Shown: positions 5,641 to 13,655 of the stretch, piece after piece
Layout: each line of letters starts with the position of its first letter
How positions within the stretch are numbered: position 1 is the first letter of the stretch
Origin: Oscillospiraceae bacterium
GTDB taxonomy: Bacteria > Bacillota > Clostridia > Oscillospirales > Oscillospiraceae
Direction: 5' to 3'
Assembly (NCBI GenBank): GCA_017620315.1
Contig: JAFZQQ010000390.1
Location: 1 to 16,141 of the forward strand
DNA length: 16,141 nucleotides
The notes under the pieces: model-generated
Database searches by the model: none
What the model was told of the DNA's origin: nothing
Seen by the model: only the letters and a program-made list of their open reading frames with translations
Made by a program: the position numbers and the translations under genes

Positions 5641-6648
5641 GTGGGCTGTTCATACGGTGAGAACATACGGATAACGGTTTTCGGGCAGTCACATTCAACT
5701 GCGGTCGGTGTGACGATAGACGGAATCCCAGCCGGTGAGAGAATCGACTGTGACCGGCTGTGCGCGTTCCTTTTTCGTCGCTCGCCCGGAAAGGGCGGGC
5801 TTTCGTCAGAGCGTAAGGAGAGCGATACGCCGGAATTCATTTCCGGGCTGGTGAACGGCATGACCTGCGGTGCTCCGCTGACGGCGATCATTCAAAATGA
5901 GGACGCAAGGCCGGGGGATTACGAGGAACTGAAAAACATCCCGCGTCCCGGACACGCCGACCTTACCGCATGGATAAAGTACGGAGAAGCGCGTGACTGG
6001 AGAGGCGGCGGATATTTTTCCGGGAGAATGACTGCGCCGCTGTGCGTAGCAGGTGGAGTATGCCTCCAGCTCCTTGAGCGCAAAGGTATCAGAATAGAAG
6101 CCCGCGCCTCAAAGATCGCGGGGGCGGCCGATCCGGATGATATGGAACGCGCAATTCGTGCCGCAAAAGAGGAAGGCGACAGCGTCGGGGGAATCGTGGA
6201 ATGTGTTGCAAGCGGCGTTCCGGCAGGTTTGGGCGATCCTATGTTCAACGGACTTGAAAACAGGATCTCGCAGATAGTTTTCGCGATACCCGCTGTGAAG
6301 GGTATCGAATTCGGAGAAGGCTTTACCGCTGCCGGACTTCGCGGCAGCGAGAATAACGATGAGTATCTTCCGGGGTATAACGGCATAATCTTTGCAAGCA
6401 ATCACTGCGGCGGCATACTCGGCGGCATCTCCACAGGAGAACCGATCGTGTTCAGAACTGCGTTCAAGCCTACGCCGTCTATCGGCAAAAAGCAGCGAAG
6501 CGTAGACCTTACGACTATGGAGCCGGTAATGCTCAGCGTTCCAGGCAGACATGACGCCTGTATCGTCCCGCGTGCCGTCCCTGTCGTCGAAGCAGCCGCA
6601 GCAATCGCAATCTACGATTCACTGCTTGCCATTAAACTTGGTAAATGA
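5641..6648 (+). CDS. aroC: Chorismate synthase
   Basis: This enzyme converts 5-enolpyruvylshikimate 3-phosphate to chorismate with reduced FMN, the last step of the common aromatic pathway. From GTG 5641 it has 335 residues, the shorter form seen in Clostridia. Family marks are ITVFGQSHS (H18), an RR.SPGKGG segment (about 46-53), RPGHAD (H105), GGGYFSGRMTAPLC (about 122-135) and, near the end, a TTMEPVMLSVPGRHDACIVP block leading to PRAVPVVEAA. An in-frame ATG at 5608 lies inside yraN; GTG is preferred because GGGGGA lies about 6 nt upstream and the conserved N-terminus begins there. It is followed 16 nt later by the chorismate mutase-shikimate kinase gene, so the two probably share an mRNA. 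Confidence 0.95.
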   Translation: MGCSYGENIRITVFGQSHSTAVGVTIDGIPAGERIDCDRLCAFLFRRSPGKGGLSSERKESDTPEFISGLVNGMTCGAPLTAIIQNEDARPGDYEELKNIPRPGHADLTAWIKYGEARDWRGGGYFSGRMTAPLCVAGGVCLQLLERKGIRIEARASKIAGAADPDDMERAIRAAKEEGDSVGGIVECVASGVPAGLGDPMFNGLENRISQIVFAIPAVKGIEFGEGFTAAGLRGSENNDEYLPGYNGIIFASNHCGGILGGISTGEPIVFRTAFKPTPSIGKKQRSVDLTTMEPVMLSVPGRHDACIVPRAVPVVEAAAAIAIYDSLLAIKLGK

Positions 6649-6664
6649 AGAATTGTAAAGTGAT

Positions 6665-7393
6665 ATGACTATACAGAAAATCAGAGCGGAAATCGACACG
6701 ATCGACGCTGAGATCATAAAATTGTTTGAAAAAAGAATAGCGCTTTGCGGAGAAATTGCGGAATATAAAAAGGAAAATGGACTTCCAATCCGCGATGAAA
6801 AAAGGGAAAAAGAAAAGCTCCGCACCATCGCGGAGCTTATGCCTGCGGGAATGCGCGGCTACGGAGCATCCCTTTATGAAAGGATATTTCGTCTCAGCCG
6901 TCTTCGCCAAAGACTTTTGAACGGCGAAAACATTGTGCTCATCGGCATGCCGGGCAGCGGCAAAACTACTGTTGCGCGCGCATTGAGTGAATCGCTGGGC
7001 TGTGAGAGCTTTGACAGCGACGAGCTGATCGAGAACAATACGGACGAAACCATAAAGGATATCTTTGTTCGCTGCGGTGAGGAAGCGTTCAGAAAGCTTG
7101 AATCGGATGCGCTTGCCGGACTCTGCTCGCGAAGGGGCGTTGTGATAGCTACAGGCGGCGGCTGCGTGACGCGAGAGGTCAATTATCCGATTATAAAGGG
7201 CTGCGGAACGGTTGTCTGGCTTCGCAGGAGCCTTAAAAGCCTTTCGCTTGAGGGACGTCCGCTTTCGCAGTCAAGAGGCTTAGTTGAGCTTTACAGCGAG
7301 AGAAAGCCTTTGTATGAAATGCTTGCTGACTGTGTTGTAGACAACGATTCAAGCGTGTCGGAGACGGTTGAACGCATAATAGAAAATGTATGA
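6665..7393 (+). CDS. Bifunctional chorismate mutase (AroQ) - shikimate kinase (AroK) fusion
   Basis: A 242-residue fusion. Residues 1-85 are an all-helical AroQ chorismate mutase (chorismate to prephenate). R7, R24, K35, D44, R47 and E48 fall at the positions of the E. coli P-protein mutase residues with a constant offset of four, and Q82 is the likely last active-site residue. Residues 88-242 are shikimate kinase (shikimate to shikimate 3-phosphate). This part shows Walker A GMPGSGKTT (94-102), DSD (117-119), EEAFRKLE (R143), GGG (164-166), a lid with EGRPL (R198) and R213 in YSERKPLYE. The kinase part is slightly short (about 155 residues) but has all the motifs. It directly follows aroC, so the fused enzymes act before and after chorismate synthase. 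The ribosome binding site is weak, suggesting coupling to aroC. Confidence 0.92.
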   Translation: MTIQKIRAEIDTIDAEIIKLFEKRIALCGEIAEYKKENGLPIRDEKREKEKLRTIAELMPAGMRGYGASLYERIFRLSRLRQRLLNGENIVLIGMPGSGKTTVARALSESLGCESFDSDELIENNTDETIKDIFVRCGEEAFRKLESDALAGLCSRRGVVIATGGGCVTREVNYPIIKGCGTVVWLRRSLKSLSLEGRPLSQSRGLVELYSERKPLYEMLADCVVDNDSSVSETVERIIENV

Positions 7394-7395
7394 TC

Positions 7396-8295
7396 TCAGC
7401 CTTGTGGGTTAAGCCTTATTCCGTAGCTGTCCATTGCGGCGTACAGTATATCGCGGCTTTTTGCGCTTATCTCGCACAGTGGCAAACGCAGCTCACCGGA
7501 GCATAGGCCGAGCCGCGACATCGCCGCTTTGACCGGTATGGGATTGACCTCGCAGAAAAGAGCATGTATAAGCTCCGACATACGCAGCTGCAAAAGCCCT
7601 GCCTTGCGGATGCTTCCGGAAAGGGCGAGGTGGGTGAGCTCGCGCATGTCGTCAGGAATGAGATTTGCCGCTGTGGATATGACGCCCACGCCGCCCAGAG
7701 CCATTATCGCCGCGGTGTCCTCGTCGTTGCCCGACCAAATGCAGAAATCTCCGGGACAGCGATTCAAGGTATCCTGAATAAGCGCAAAGCTGCCGCTTGC
7801 CTCCTTGACGCCGACAATGTTTTCGAGCTTTGCGAGTTCCGCATAGGTTTCGGCTGAGCAAGAGACGCCTGTGCGCGAGGGAACATTGTAGAGTATGACC
7901 GGAATGTTCACGGCTTCCGCAATTGCGGTATAGTGCGCGACCAATCCGGCTTGAGTAGTCTTGTTGTAATAAGGTGTCACGACAAGCACTCCGTCAGCGC
8001 CAAGAGCTTCGGCCTCGCGCGAAAGCTCGACTGCCGCGCCGGTGTCGTTCGAGCCGGTTCCGGCTATTACCGGCGCTTTTCCCTTGGCGAGGCTTACGCA
8101 GGAGCGTATCAGCTCCGTGCGTTCATTTTTTTTGAGCGTAGGCGCTTCTCCGGTGGTCGCACAGACTATCAGCGCGTCGATGCCCGCTTTGAGTTGACGG
8201 TTTACGAGAGAACGAAAGCGATCAATGTCCGGTTCGCCGTTTTTGAACGGGGTTATCAGAGCGGTTCCGCAGCCGGTGAATAATGGCTTCTTCAT
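7396..8295 (-). CDS. dapA: 4-hydroxy-tetrahydrodipicolinate synthase
   Basis: This enzyme condenses pyruvate with aspartate semialdehyde, the first committed step to diaminopimelate and lysine; in spore formers it also feeds dipicolinate. Its 299 residues show ATTGEAPTL (T47/T48), YNVPSRTG (Y136, R141) and the Schiff-base lysine K164 in GVKEASG, matching E. coli T44/T45, Y133, R138 and K161 by a constant offset of three. The ATG at 8295-8293 has AAAGGTG about 9 nt upstream. It converges on the chorismate mutase-shikimate kinase gene with only 2 nt between stop codons and diverges from the SpoIID-domain gene. No lysine riboswitch fits in the short leader, and I see no convincing promoter for it. 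Confidence 0.95.
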   Translation of the reverse strand: MKKPLFTGCGTALITPFKNGEPDIDRFRSLVNRQLKAGIDALIVCATTGEAPTLKKNERTELIRSCVSLAKGKAPVIAGTGSNDTGAAVELSREAEALGADGVLVVTPYYNKTTQAGLVAHYTAIAEAVNIPVILYNVPSRTGVSCSAETYAELAKLENIVGVKEASGSFALIQDTLNRCPGDFCIWSGNDEDTAAIMALGGVGVISTAANLIPDDMRELTHLALSGSIRKAGLLQLRMSELIHALFCEVNPIPVKAAMSRLGLCSGELRLPLCEISAKSRDILYAAMDSYGIRLNPQG

Positions 8296-8343
8296 TTTGA
8301 CACACCTTTCCAGAAACTGACACGAATGATTTGACGTTTTTTC

Positions 8344-8372
8344 TTGAAACGCCGTTCAAATTGTCTTATAAT
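8344..8372 (+). promoter_or_regulatory. Sigma-A type promoter of the SpoIID-domain gene
   Basis: -35 TTGAAA (8344-8349), a 17-nt spacer and -10 TATAAT (8367-8372). The predicted start near 8379 leaves a very short leader, just including the GGAGAG at 8382-8387 before the ATG at 8394. The -35 lies in a small dyad TTGAA-N6-TTCAA (8344-8359) that might be an operator. It looks like a vegetative rather than a sporulation-sigma promoter. Confidence 0.75.
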
Positions 8373-8393
8373 GGCAAAAAAGGAGAGATGACA

Positions 8394-10091
8394 ATGCGAA
8401 GGACGCTTCGGCTCGTTATCCTTTGCCTTGCGTTGTGCGCAACGGTCGGCACGGGAGCAAGGGCCATTGAAAATGATATGCTCAAGGTTGGAATAAAATA
8501 CGGCAGCAATGCCATGTTTTCCGCTAACCTTCAAAACTACGACGGCGCCGGCTGCGGCTATGCGATGGGCTACTATGACTCGGGACGGGTATTTGTGCCG
8601 CTCGGGATGGCGACAACGGAAACAAAAATATCCGTGACTGTAGACGACAATGTGTTCATAGCGGGCGGAGTGTATTATAAGGATATGCCAGCCAATTACT
8701 CTGAATACATAGGCGCTTACCATCTGCAGCTGCTGCGCCGTTTTGACGACTATGATTCCGCAGCCGCGGCAGCCGCGGAGTACGATGGGGGCTTTGTCGC
8801 GTGGCTTACGGACGGATTTGCCGTCCGTATCGGACAGTACCGCACGCCGGAGGGCGTCGAGCGCGCCATGAACGGCTGGAGCGGCTCGGAGAGCGCGCAG
8901 ATCGTTTCGCCCAGCAAGACCGGCGTGATGGTGACGGTCACAGGGACTGACCGCATACTGTTCTATTTTGACTGCGGCGGACTGCGTTCACTTTCGATTT
9001 TGCCGCTGAGCATGGATGGGGAGAAGCCTATAACTTGGTTCAGGGGCTACAGGTATTATGGCAGCTTTGAGTACCAGCGTGTTACCGGAGGCAACATCAG
9101 CGTAATAAATGTCGTCAACATCGAAGACTACACAAAGGGCAGCGTGCCTTACGAGATAGGCGGGGACAAGCCGATAGAGGCGATAAAGGCTCAGGCGGTC
9201 TGCGCGCGAACCTATGCTGCGCTTCAGACGAGGCACCGCTCGCAGGGCTTTGACGTTTGCACAACAGACGACTGCCAGGTCTATCAGGGCGTCGCTGCGA
9301 GCAACGAGACCACCGACCGCGCGGTCGACGAGACGGCGGGAGTCTATATGTACTACAACGGAAAGCTTGCCGAGGCCTTTTATTACTCCAGCAACGGAGG
9401 GGCAAGCGAGGATGCCGTCAACGTGTGGGGCGGCGTGGTGCCGTACTGCAAGGGCAAGCTGGATCCGTATGAGGAGACGATAGCCTCGCGCATTCCCAAG
9501 TATAACTGGACGGTGACGTATACGCAAAGCGAGCTTACAAAAAGGCTCCAGTCAAAGGGCGTCAATATCGGAACGGTAAAGAGCGTATACGTATCTGAGT
9601 ACACAGATGTAGGAAATGTGCTTGCGCTGACCTTTGTCGGAACGAACGGTTCAAAGACGATACGGCGCGAATCCTGCCGAACGATGCTCGGACTTCGCAG
9701 TATGCGTTTTCACATCGGCGACTCGGCCCCGACGGCCTCGTCATTCTACGCAAACGGAAAAGAAACCGTGCTTTCTGAGATTTCGGGCGTTTATACCATC
9801 TCGGGATCCGGTACGGTCTCACAGATCACGAGCGGCGCGTCCGACACTTGGGTGATAAACTCCTCGGGGACGCAGAAGTTGCACAACGGATCGGAGCCGT
9901 CGCAGACTCAGGTGACAGATACCTTTGTGTTCAACGGAAGCGGCTGGGGCCACAATGTCGGAATGAGTCAGTGGGGAGCCTCGGCAATGGCGGAGTTGGG
10001 CTATGATTACCGCGCGATACTTGAATTCTATTATACGGGTATAACGATCGAAGGGCCGGATATGACTTCGGACTTCGATACGGAGGGATAA
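8394..10091 (+). CDS. Secreted SpoIID/LytB-domain protein (putative peptidoglycan lytic transglycosylase)
   Basis: A 565-residue exported protein. Residues 1-24 are a Sec signal peptide (MRRTLRL, a hydrophobic core, then TGARA before the likely cleavage site). Residues about 110-160 ([31 protein letters not shown]) resemble a SPOR-like peptidoglycan-binding repeat. The SpoIID domain starts near 240: [18 protein letters not shown] holds the likely catalytic glutamate, E254. H281, C289 and C294 are candidate zinc ligands by analogy with clostridial SpoIID. The C-terminal signature [15 protein letters not shown] is at 515-529. ATG 8394 is chosen because GGAG lies 8 nt upstream. The stop overlaps the queA start by one base (TAATG). 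It may be a cell-wall enzyme rather than true SpoIID, which is shorter and usually sits in another locus. Confidence 0.87.
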   Translation: MRRTLRLVILCLALCATVGTGARAIENDMLKVGIKYGSNAMFSANLQNYDGAGCGYAMGYYDSGRVFVPLGMATTETKISVTVDDNVFIAGGVYYKDMPANYSEYIGAYHLQLLRRFDDYDSAAAAAAEYDGGFVAWLTDGFAVRIGQYRTPEGVERAMNGWSGSESAQIVSPSKTGVMVTVTGTDRILFYFDCGGLRSLSILPLSMDGEKPITWFRGYRYYGSFEYQRVTGGNISVINVVNIEDYTKGSVPYEIGGDKPIEAIKAQAVCARTYAALQTRHRSQGFDVCTTDDCQVYQGVAASNETTDRAVDETAGVYMYYNGKLAEAFYYSSNGGASEDAVNVWGGVVPYCKGKLDPYEETIASRIPKYNWTVTYTQSELTKRLQSKGVNIGTVKSVYVSEYTDVGNVLALTFVGTNGSKTIRRESCRTMLGLRSMRFHIGDSAPTASSFYANGKETVLSEISGVYTISGSGTVSQITSGASDTWVINSSGTQKLHNGSEPSQTQVTDTFVFNGSGWGHNVGMSQWGASAMAELGYDYRAILEFYYTGITIEGPDMTSDFDTEG

Positions 10092-11116
10092 TGAAAACAA
10101 CCGATTTCAACTACGAGCTTCCGCAGGAGCTTATCGCTCAAACGCCTGCGGAGAGACGCGACAGCTCACGCCTGCTGTGCCTTGACAGGGTGAGCGGAGA
10201 GTTCTCGCACCATCGCTTTTATGAACTTCCGGATTTTCTGCGCGAGGGCGACTGCCTTATCCTGAACGACAGCAGAGTGCTCCCGGCACGCTTGCTTGGA
10301 CAGAGGCTTCCGGGCGGAGGCGCTTGCGAGGTGCTGCTGCTCATTGACAGAGGCGGAGATATATGGGAGTGTATCGTGCGTCCCGGCAAGCATCTGCGCG
10401 AGGGTGCGCGCATCAGCTTCGGCGGCGGCGAGCTGACCGCGGAGGTGACGGAAGTGCTTCCCGACGGCAACCGTCTGGTGCGCTTTTTTTATGAGGGCAT
10501 CTTCCTTGAGGTGCTTGAACGCCTCGGGAAAATGCCGCTGCCGCCGTATATTAAGGCAGAGCTCAACGACAGGGAACGATATCAGACTGTTTATTCAAAG
10601 GTGAACGGCAGCGCCGCCGCTCCGACCGCGGGGCTGCATTTTACGCATGAGCTGCTGGACACGATAGCCGCAAAGGGCGTCAGTCTGGGATATGTAACGC
10701 TGCATGTAGGACTGGGTACCTTTCGTCCTGTCAAGGAGGATGAGGTAGAAGCGCATGAGATGCACAGCGAATATTGCATCGTACCGGAGGAGACCGCGAC
10801 GCTTATAAACAAAACAAAGAAAACCGGCGGGAGAGTCGTCTGCGTGGGTACGACCTCTTGCCGCACGCTTGAGTCATGGGCTGAGGCGGACGGAACCATG
10901 AGAGCCTCCGCCGGCTGGACGGATATTTATATCTACCCTGGTTACAGGTTCAAGGTCATGGACGCACTTATAACGAATTTCCATCTTCCACAGTCCACAC
11001 TTCTGATGCTTGTCTCGGCCTTTGCGGGCCGCGAGCATGTGCTTGCGGCGTATGAGGAGGCTGTAAGAAAAAAATACCGGTTTTTCAGCTTCGGAGACGC
11101 GATGTTTATTTCTTGA
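10091..11116 (+). CDS. queA: S-adenosylmethionine:tRNA ribosyltransferase-isomerase
   Basis: This enzyme transfers and rearranges the ribosyl group of S-adenosylmethionine onto preQ1 in tRNA, giving epoxyqueuosine at the wobble position. Its 341 residues match the usual length. Family marks are the N-terminal [19 protein letters not shown], the [12 protein letters not shown] segment, [14 protein letters not shown] in the middle and [18 protein letters not shown] near the end. The ATG uses the last base of the preceding stop (TAATG), with GGAGGG immediately upstream, so translation is coupled to the SpoIID-domain gene. tgt follows 15 nt later, completing the pair of tRNA-level queuosine enzymes in pathway order reversed. 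Confidence 0.97.
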   Translation: MKTTDFNYELPQELIAQTPAERRDSSRLLCLDRVSGEFSHHRFYELPDFLREGDCLILNDSRVLPARLLGQRLPGGGACEVLLLIDRGGDIWECIVRPGKHLREGARISFGGGELTAEVTEVLPDGNRLVRFFYEGIFLEVLERLGKMPLPPYIKAELNDRERYQTVYSKVNGSAAAPTAGLHFTHELLDTIAAKGVSLGYVTLHVGLGTFRPVKEDEVEAHEMHSEYCIVPEETATLINKTKKTGGRVVCVGTTSCRTLESWAEADGTMRASAGWTDIYIYPGYRFKVMDALITNFHLPQSTLLMLVSAFAGREHVLAAYEEAVRKKYRFFSFGDAMFIS

Positions 11117-12265
<1,149 letters not shown>

Positions 12266-12298
12266 AGTAAAAAAATGCGCTGAATACGAAAAAAACAC

Positions 12299-12327
12299 TT
12301 GCGAAATGACGAGCCGTTCGCTATAAT
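12299..12327 (+). promoter_or_regulatory. Sigma-A type promoter of yajC
   Basis: -35 TTGCGA (12299-12304), a 17-nt spacer and a perfect -10 TATAAT (12322-12327), within the 97-nt tgt-yajC gap. It suggests yajC is transcribed independently of, or in addition to, the queA-tgt message. No clear terminator precedes it. Confidence 0.72.
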
Positions 12328-12362
12328 ATGGCTTGACTTTTTGAAAAGGGGCTGATTCCATA

Positions 12363-12761
12363 ATGCAAGGCGCAAGTAGCATACTGATGATCGTGGCTAT
12401 GCTTGCCATCTTTTACTTCCTGATGATCGTACCTGAGAACAAACGCAAGAAAAAGGCCGAGGAAATGCGCAACAGCCTGAAAAAGGGCGAACGCATTACC
12501 ACCATCGGCGGTCTGACGGGGAAGATCGTTCAGGTGAACGACTCGACCGTCGTGTTTGAGACCAGTGAGGATCGTGTCCGCATTGAGATACAGAAATGGG
12601 GCATACAGTCTACCGAAAGCTCTGAACAGGCTGCAGCAGCGCAGCAGTCTATGGGGCTGTTTGGAAAGAAGAAGGCTGAGGAAGCTCCCGCTGAGACCGA
12701 AAAGCAGGATAGCGCTCCGAAGAACGAGGAGAAGAAGGACTTCGACCCGGAAATCAAATAA
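12363..12761 (+). CDS. yajC: Preprotein translocase subunit YajC
   Basis: A small accessory protein of the SecDF-YajC complex that assists Sec-dependent export. It has 132 residues. One N-terminal membrane helix (about 4-23, MIVAMLAIFYFLMIV) is followed by the basic ENKRKKKAEEM stretch and a small beta domain (KKGERITTIGGLTGKIVQV to about residue 80). The long charged, Glu/Lys/Ala-rich tail (about 85-132) is probably disordered and longer than in many YajC proteins. The start ATG has AAAAGGGG about 10 nt upstream. secD and secF do not follow; a strong terminator comes next. Confidence 0.93.
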   Translation: MQGASSILMIVAMLAIFYFLMIVPENKRKKKAEEMRNSLKKGERITTIGGLTGKIVQVNDSTVVFETSEDRVRIEIQKWGIQSTESSEQAAAAQQSMGLFGKKKAEEAPAETEKQDSAPKNEEKKDFDPEIK

Positions 12762-12772
12762 AAAGGCAATAA

Positions 12773-12830
12773 ATGCTGTGCTTTTAGAACAGCCGAGAAA
12801 GCGGCTGTTCTATTTTTGCGTGCACAGCAT
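12773..12830 (+). terminator. Nested hairpin terminator after yajC
   Basis: The inner stem AGAACAGCCG (12786-12795) / CGGCTGTTCT (12802-12811) is a perfect 10-bp hairpin with a 6-nt loop, followed by ATTTTT: a good intrinsic terminator. It is enclosed by a second perfect 9-bp inverted repeat, ATGCTGTGC (12773-12781) / GCACAGCAT (12822-12830), which is itself followed by ACCTTTTT. The whole unit is a 58-nt two-tier structure. Confidence 0.85.
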
Positions 12831-12836
12831 ACCTTT

Positions 12837-12873
12837 TTGATATGGGATCAAATCAAACAATGGAAATTGATTT
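12837..12873. repeat. Cluster of TTGAT/ATCAA half-sites upstream of the small membrane protein
   Basis: Four half-sites occur in 37 bp. TTGAT (12837-12841) and ATCAA (12847-12851) form the dyad TTTGAT-N5-ATCAAA. ATCAA (12852-12856) and TTGAT (12867-12871) form a second, outward-facing pair within AAATCAA-N10-TTGATTT. No sigma-A promoter is clear here, so these may be operator elements or chance AT-rich symmetry. Confidence 0.4.
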
Positions 12874-12887
12874 AGGAGGGCGACGCT

Positions 12888-13304
12888 GTGAAGAAAGTTA
12901 AAAGGATCGCAATCGGGGTGGTCACGGCATATGTGGCCTATCTTGCGCTTCTGGCGCTCATAGCTGCTTTTGCCGTTCGAGGGACGCTTTCAGAGAAATC
13001 GCTAAATGCGCCGGTGCTTTGCGCCGCTTTTGCCGCGGTATTTGTCGGGGCGGGTATATCGCAGGAGCGCGGCAAAAGAAGCGCGGGCAATGCGGCGGCG
13101 TGCGCGGCTGCATTCTGCGTGACGCTGGCGCTTATAGGGCTGATCGCTTACGACAGGGCAGATATCAAGGGCGCTGCCGCGACGCTTGCGCCGGCTGCGC
13201 TTGGCGCAGCGACAGCCTGCTCGATAAGAAAGAGCGGCACAGACAGTCGAGCTGGAAGAAGGATAAGACGTAAAGTGAACATAAAAAGAAAGACGCAAGC
13301 ATAA
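12888..13304 (+). CDS. Small membrane protein, TIGR04086-like
   Basis: A 138-residue protein with about four predicted membrane helices (about 8-30, 42-58, 68-87 and 95-110) rich in Ala, followed by a strongly basic tail (RAGRRIRRKVNIKRKTQA) expected to face the cytoplasm. It starts at a GTG with TTAGGAGGG 7 nt upstream. Size, topology and position directly after yajC match the Firmicutes family TIGR04086, which I recall as commonly encoded next to yajC. No enzymatic motif is visible and the function is unknown. In many Clostridia a six-cysteine SCIFF peptide and its radical SAM maturase follow at this point, but neither is present here. Confidence 0.62.
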   Translation: MKKVKRIAIGVVTAYVAYLALLALIAAFAVRGTLSEKSLNAPVLCAAFAAVFVGAGISQERGKRSAGNAAACAAAFCVTLALIGLIAYDRADIKGAAATLAPAALGAATACSIRKSGTDSRAGRRIRRKVNIKRKTQA

Positions 13305-13416
13305 CCAACATAGAAATCCGGGAAAAGCCGCCTGTACGTTTTGCACAAAAAAATGGAGAAAATTTTGCTTTCGTTACAATGACGAACTCTGACGTGATTA
13401 CAGAGCGTATTTCCAA

Positions 13417-13450
13417 ATGTGGTGAAAACGCTTTTTCGGCTACACCACAT
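13417..13450. repeat. Inverted repeat ATGTGGTG/CACCACAT
   Basis: A perfect 8-bp inverted repeat (13417-13424 / 13443-13450) separated by 18 nt, with a smaller GAAAA/TTTTC stem inside the loop. Neither side has a proper T-run, so it is not a clear terminator. It may be a transcript-end structure after the small membrane protein gene. Confidence 0.5.
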
Positions 13451-13491
13451 CTTGCCCTTTGATGTTAAATGACTTGTTCTTGGTTGCAAGG

Positions 13492-13527
13492 TTTACATAA
13501 ACTAATTTACATAACGTTTTGACATAA
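13492..13527. repeat. Three direct ACATAA repeats, one resembling the XerD arm of dif
   Basis: TTTACATAA (13492-13500), TTTACATAA (13506-13514) and TTGACATAA (13519-13527) repeat in the same orientation at 14- and 13-bp spacing. The first, read as GGTTTACATAA (13490-13500), matches 10 of 11 bases of the XerD arm of the B. subtilis dif site as I recall it. They lie upstream of the spoIIM promoter. Confidence 0.6.
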
Positions 13528-13560
13528 TAAACAAAGTTGACAGAATGCGGCATTTTCGCC

Positions 13561-13589
13561 TTGATAAACAGCGTAAAAAAGCCTATTAT
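13561..13589 (+). promoter_or_regulatory. Likely promoter of spoIIM-xerD
   Basis: -35 TTGATA (13561-13566), a 17-nt spacer and -10 TATTAT (13584-13589), giving a start near 13596 and a leader of about 60 nt. It resembles a sigma-A promoter. A sigma-E promoter, expected if spoIIM is mother-cell specific, is not obvious. Confidence 0.6.
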
Positions 13590-13655
13590 GTACTCGTTAG
13601 GGCTGTGCGCTGTTCGGTCTCGCGGCTTGCCGAAAGCTTATGAGGTGAACAGATC

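Larger units (their letters stand above)
13305..13655. other. 351-bp intergenic region upstream of spoIIM
   Basis: No convincing gene is present. Short frames such as ATG 13373 (27 codons) lack a ribosome binding site. The region contains an 8-bp inverted repeat (13417-13450), three ACATAA direct repeats (13492-13527), a promoter (13561-13589) and a leader that can fold ahead of the spoIIM start. Its left part is AT-rich relative to the flanking genes. Confidence 0.7.

Noticed and set aside
8296..8345. Possible lysine riboswitch or promoter upstream of dapA
   Set aside because: The leader is far too short for an L-box aptamer, and the best minus-strand -35/-10 pair had a 19-nt spacer with poor hexamers.
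8988..9527. Minus-strand frame of 179 codons opposite the SpoIID domain
   Set aside because: The opposite strand encodes the SpoIID catalytic region with conserved residues; this is a shadow.
13373..13456. Small frame of 27 codons in the gap before spoIIM, considered as a SCIFF or other short peptide
   Set aside because: Only one cysteine, no ribosome binding site, and it crosses an inverted repeat.
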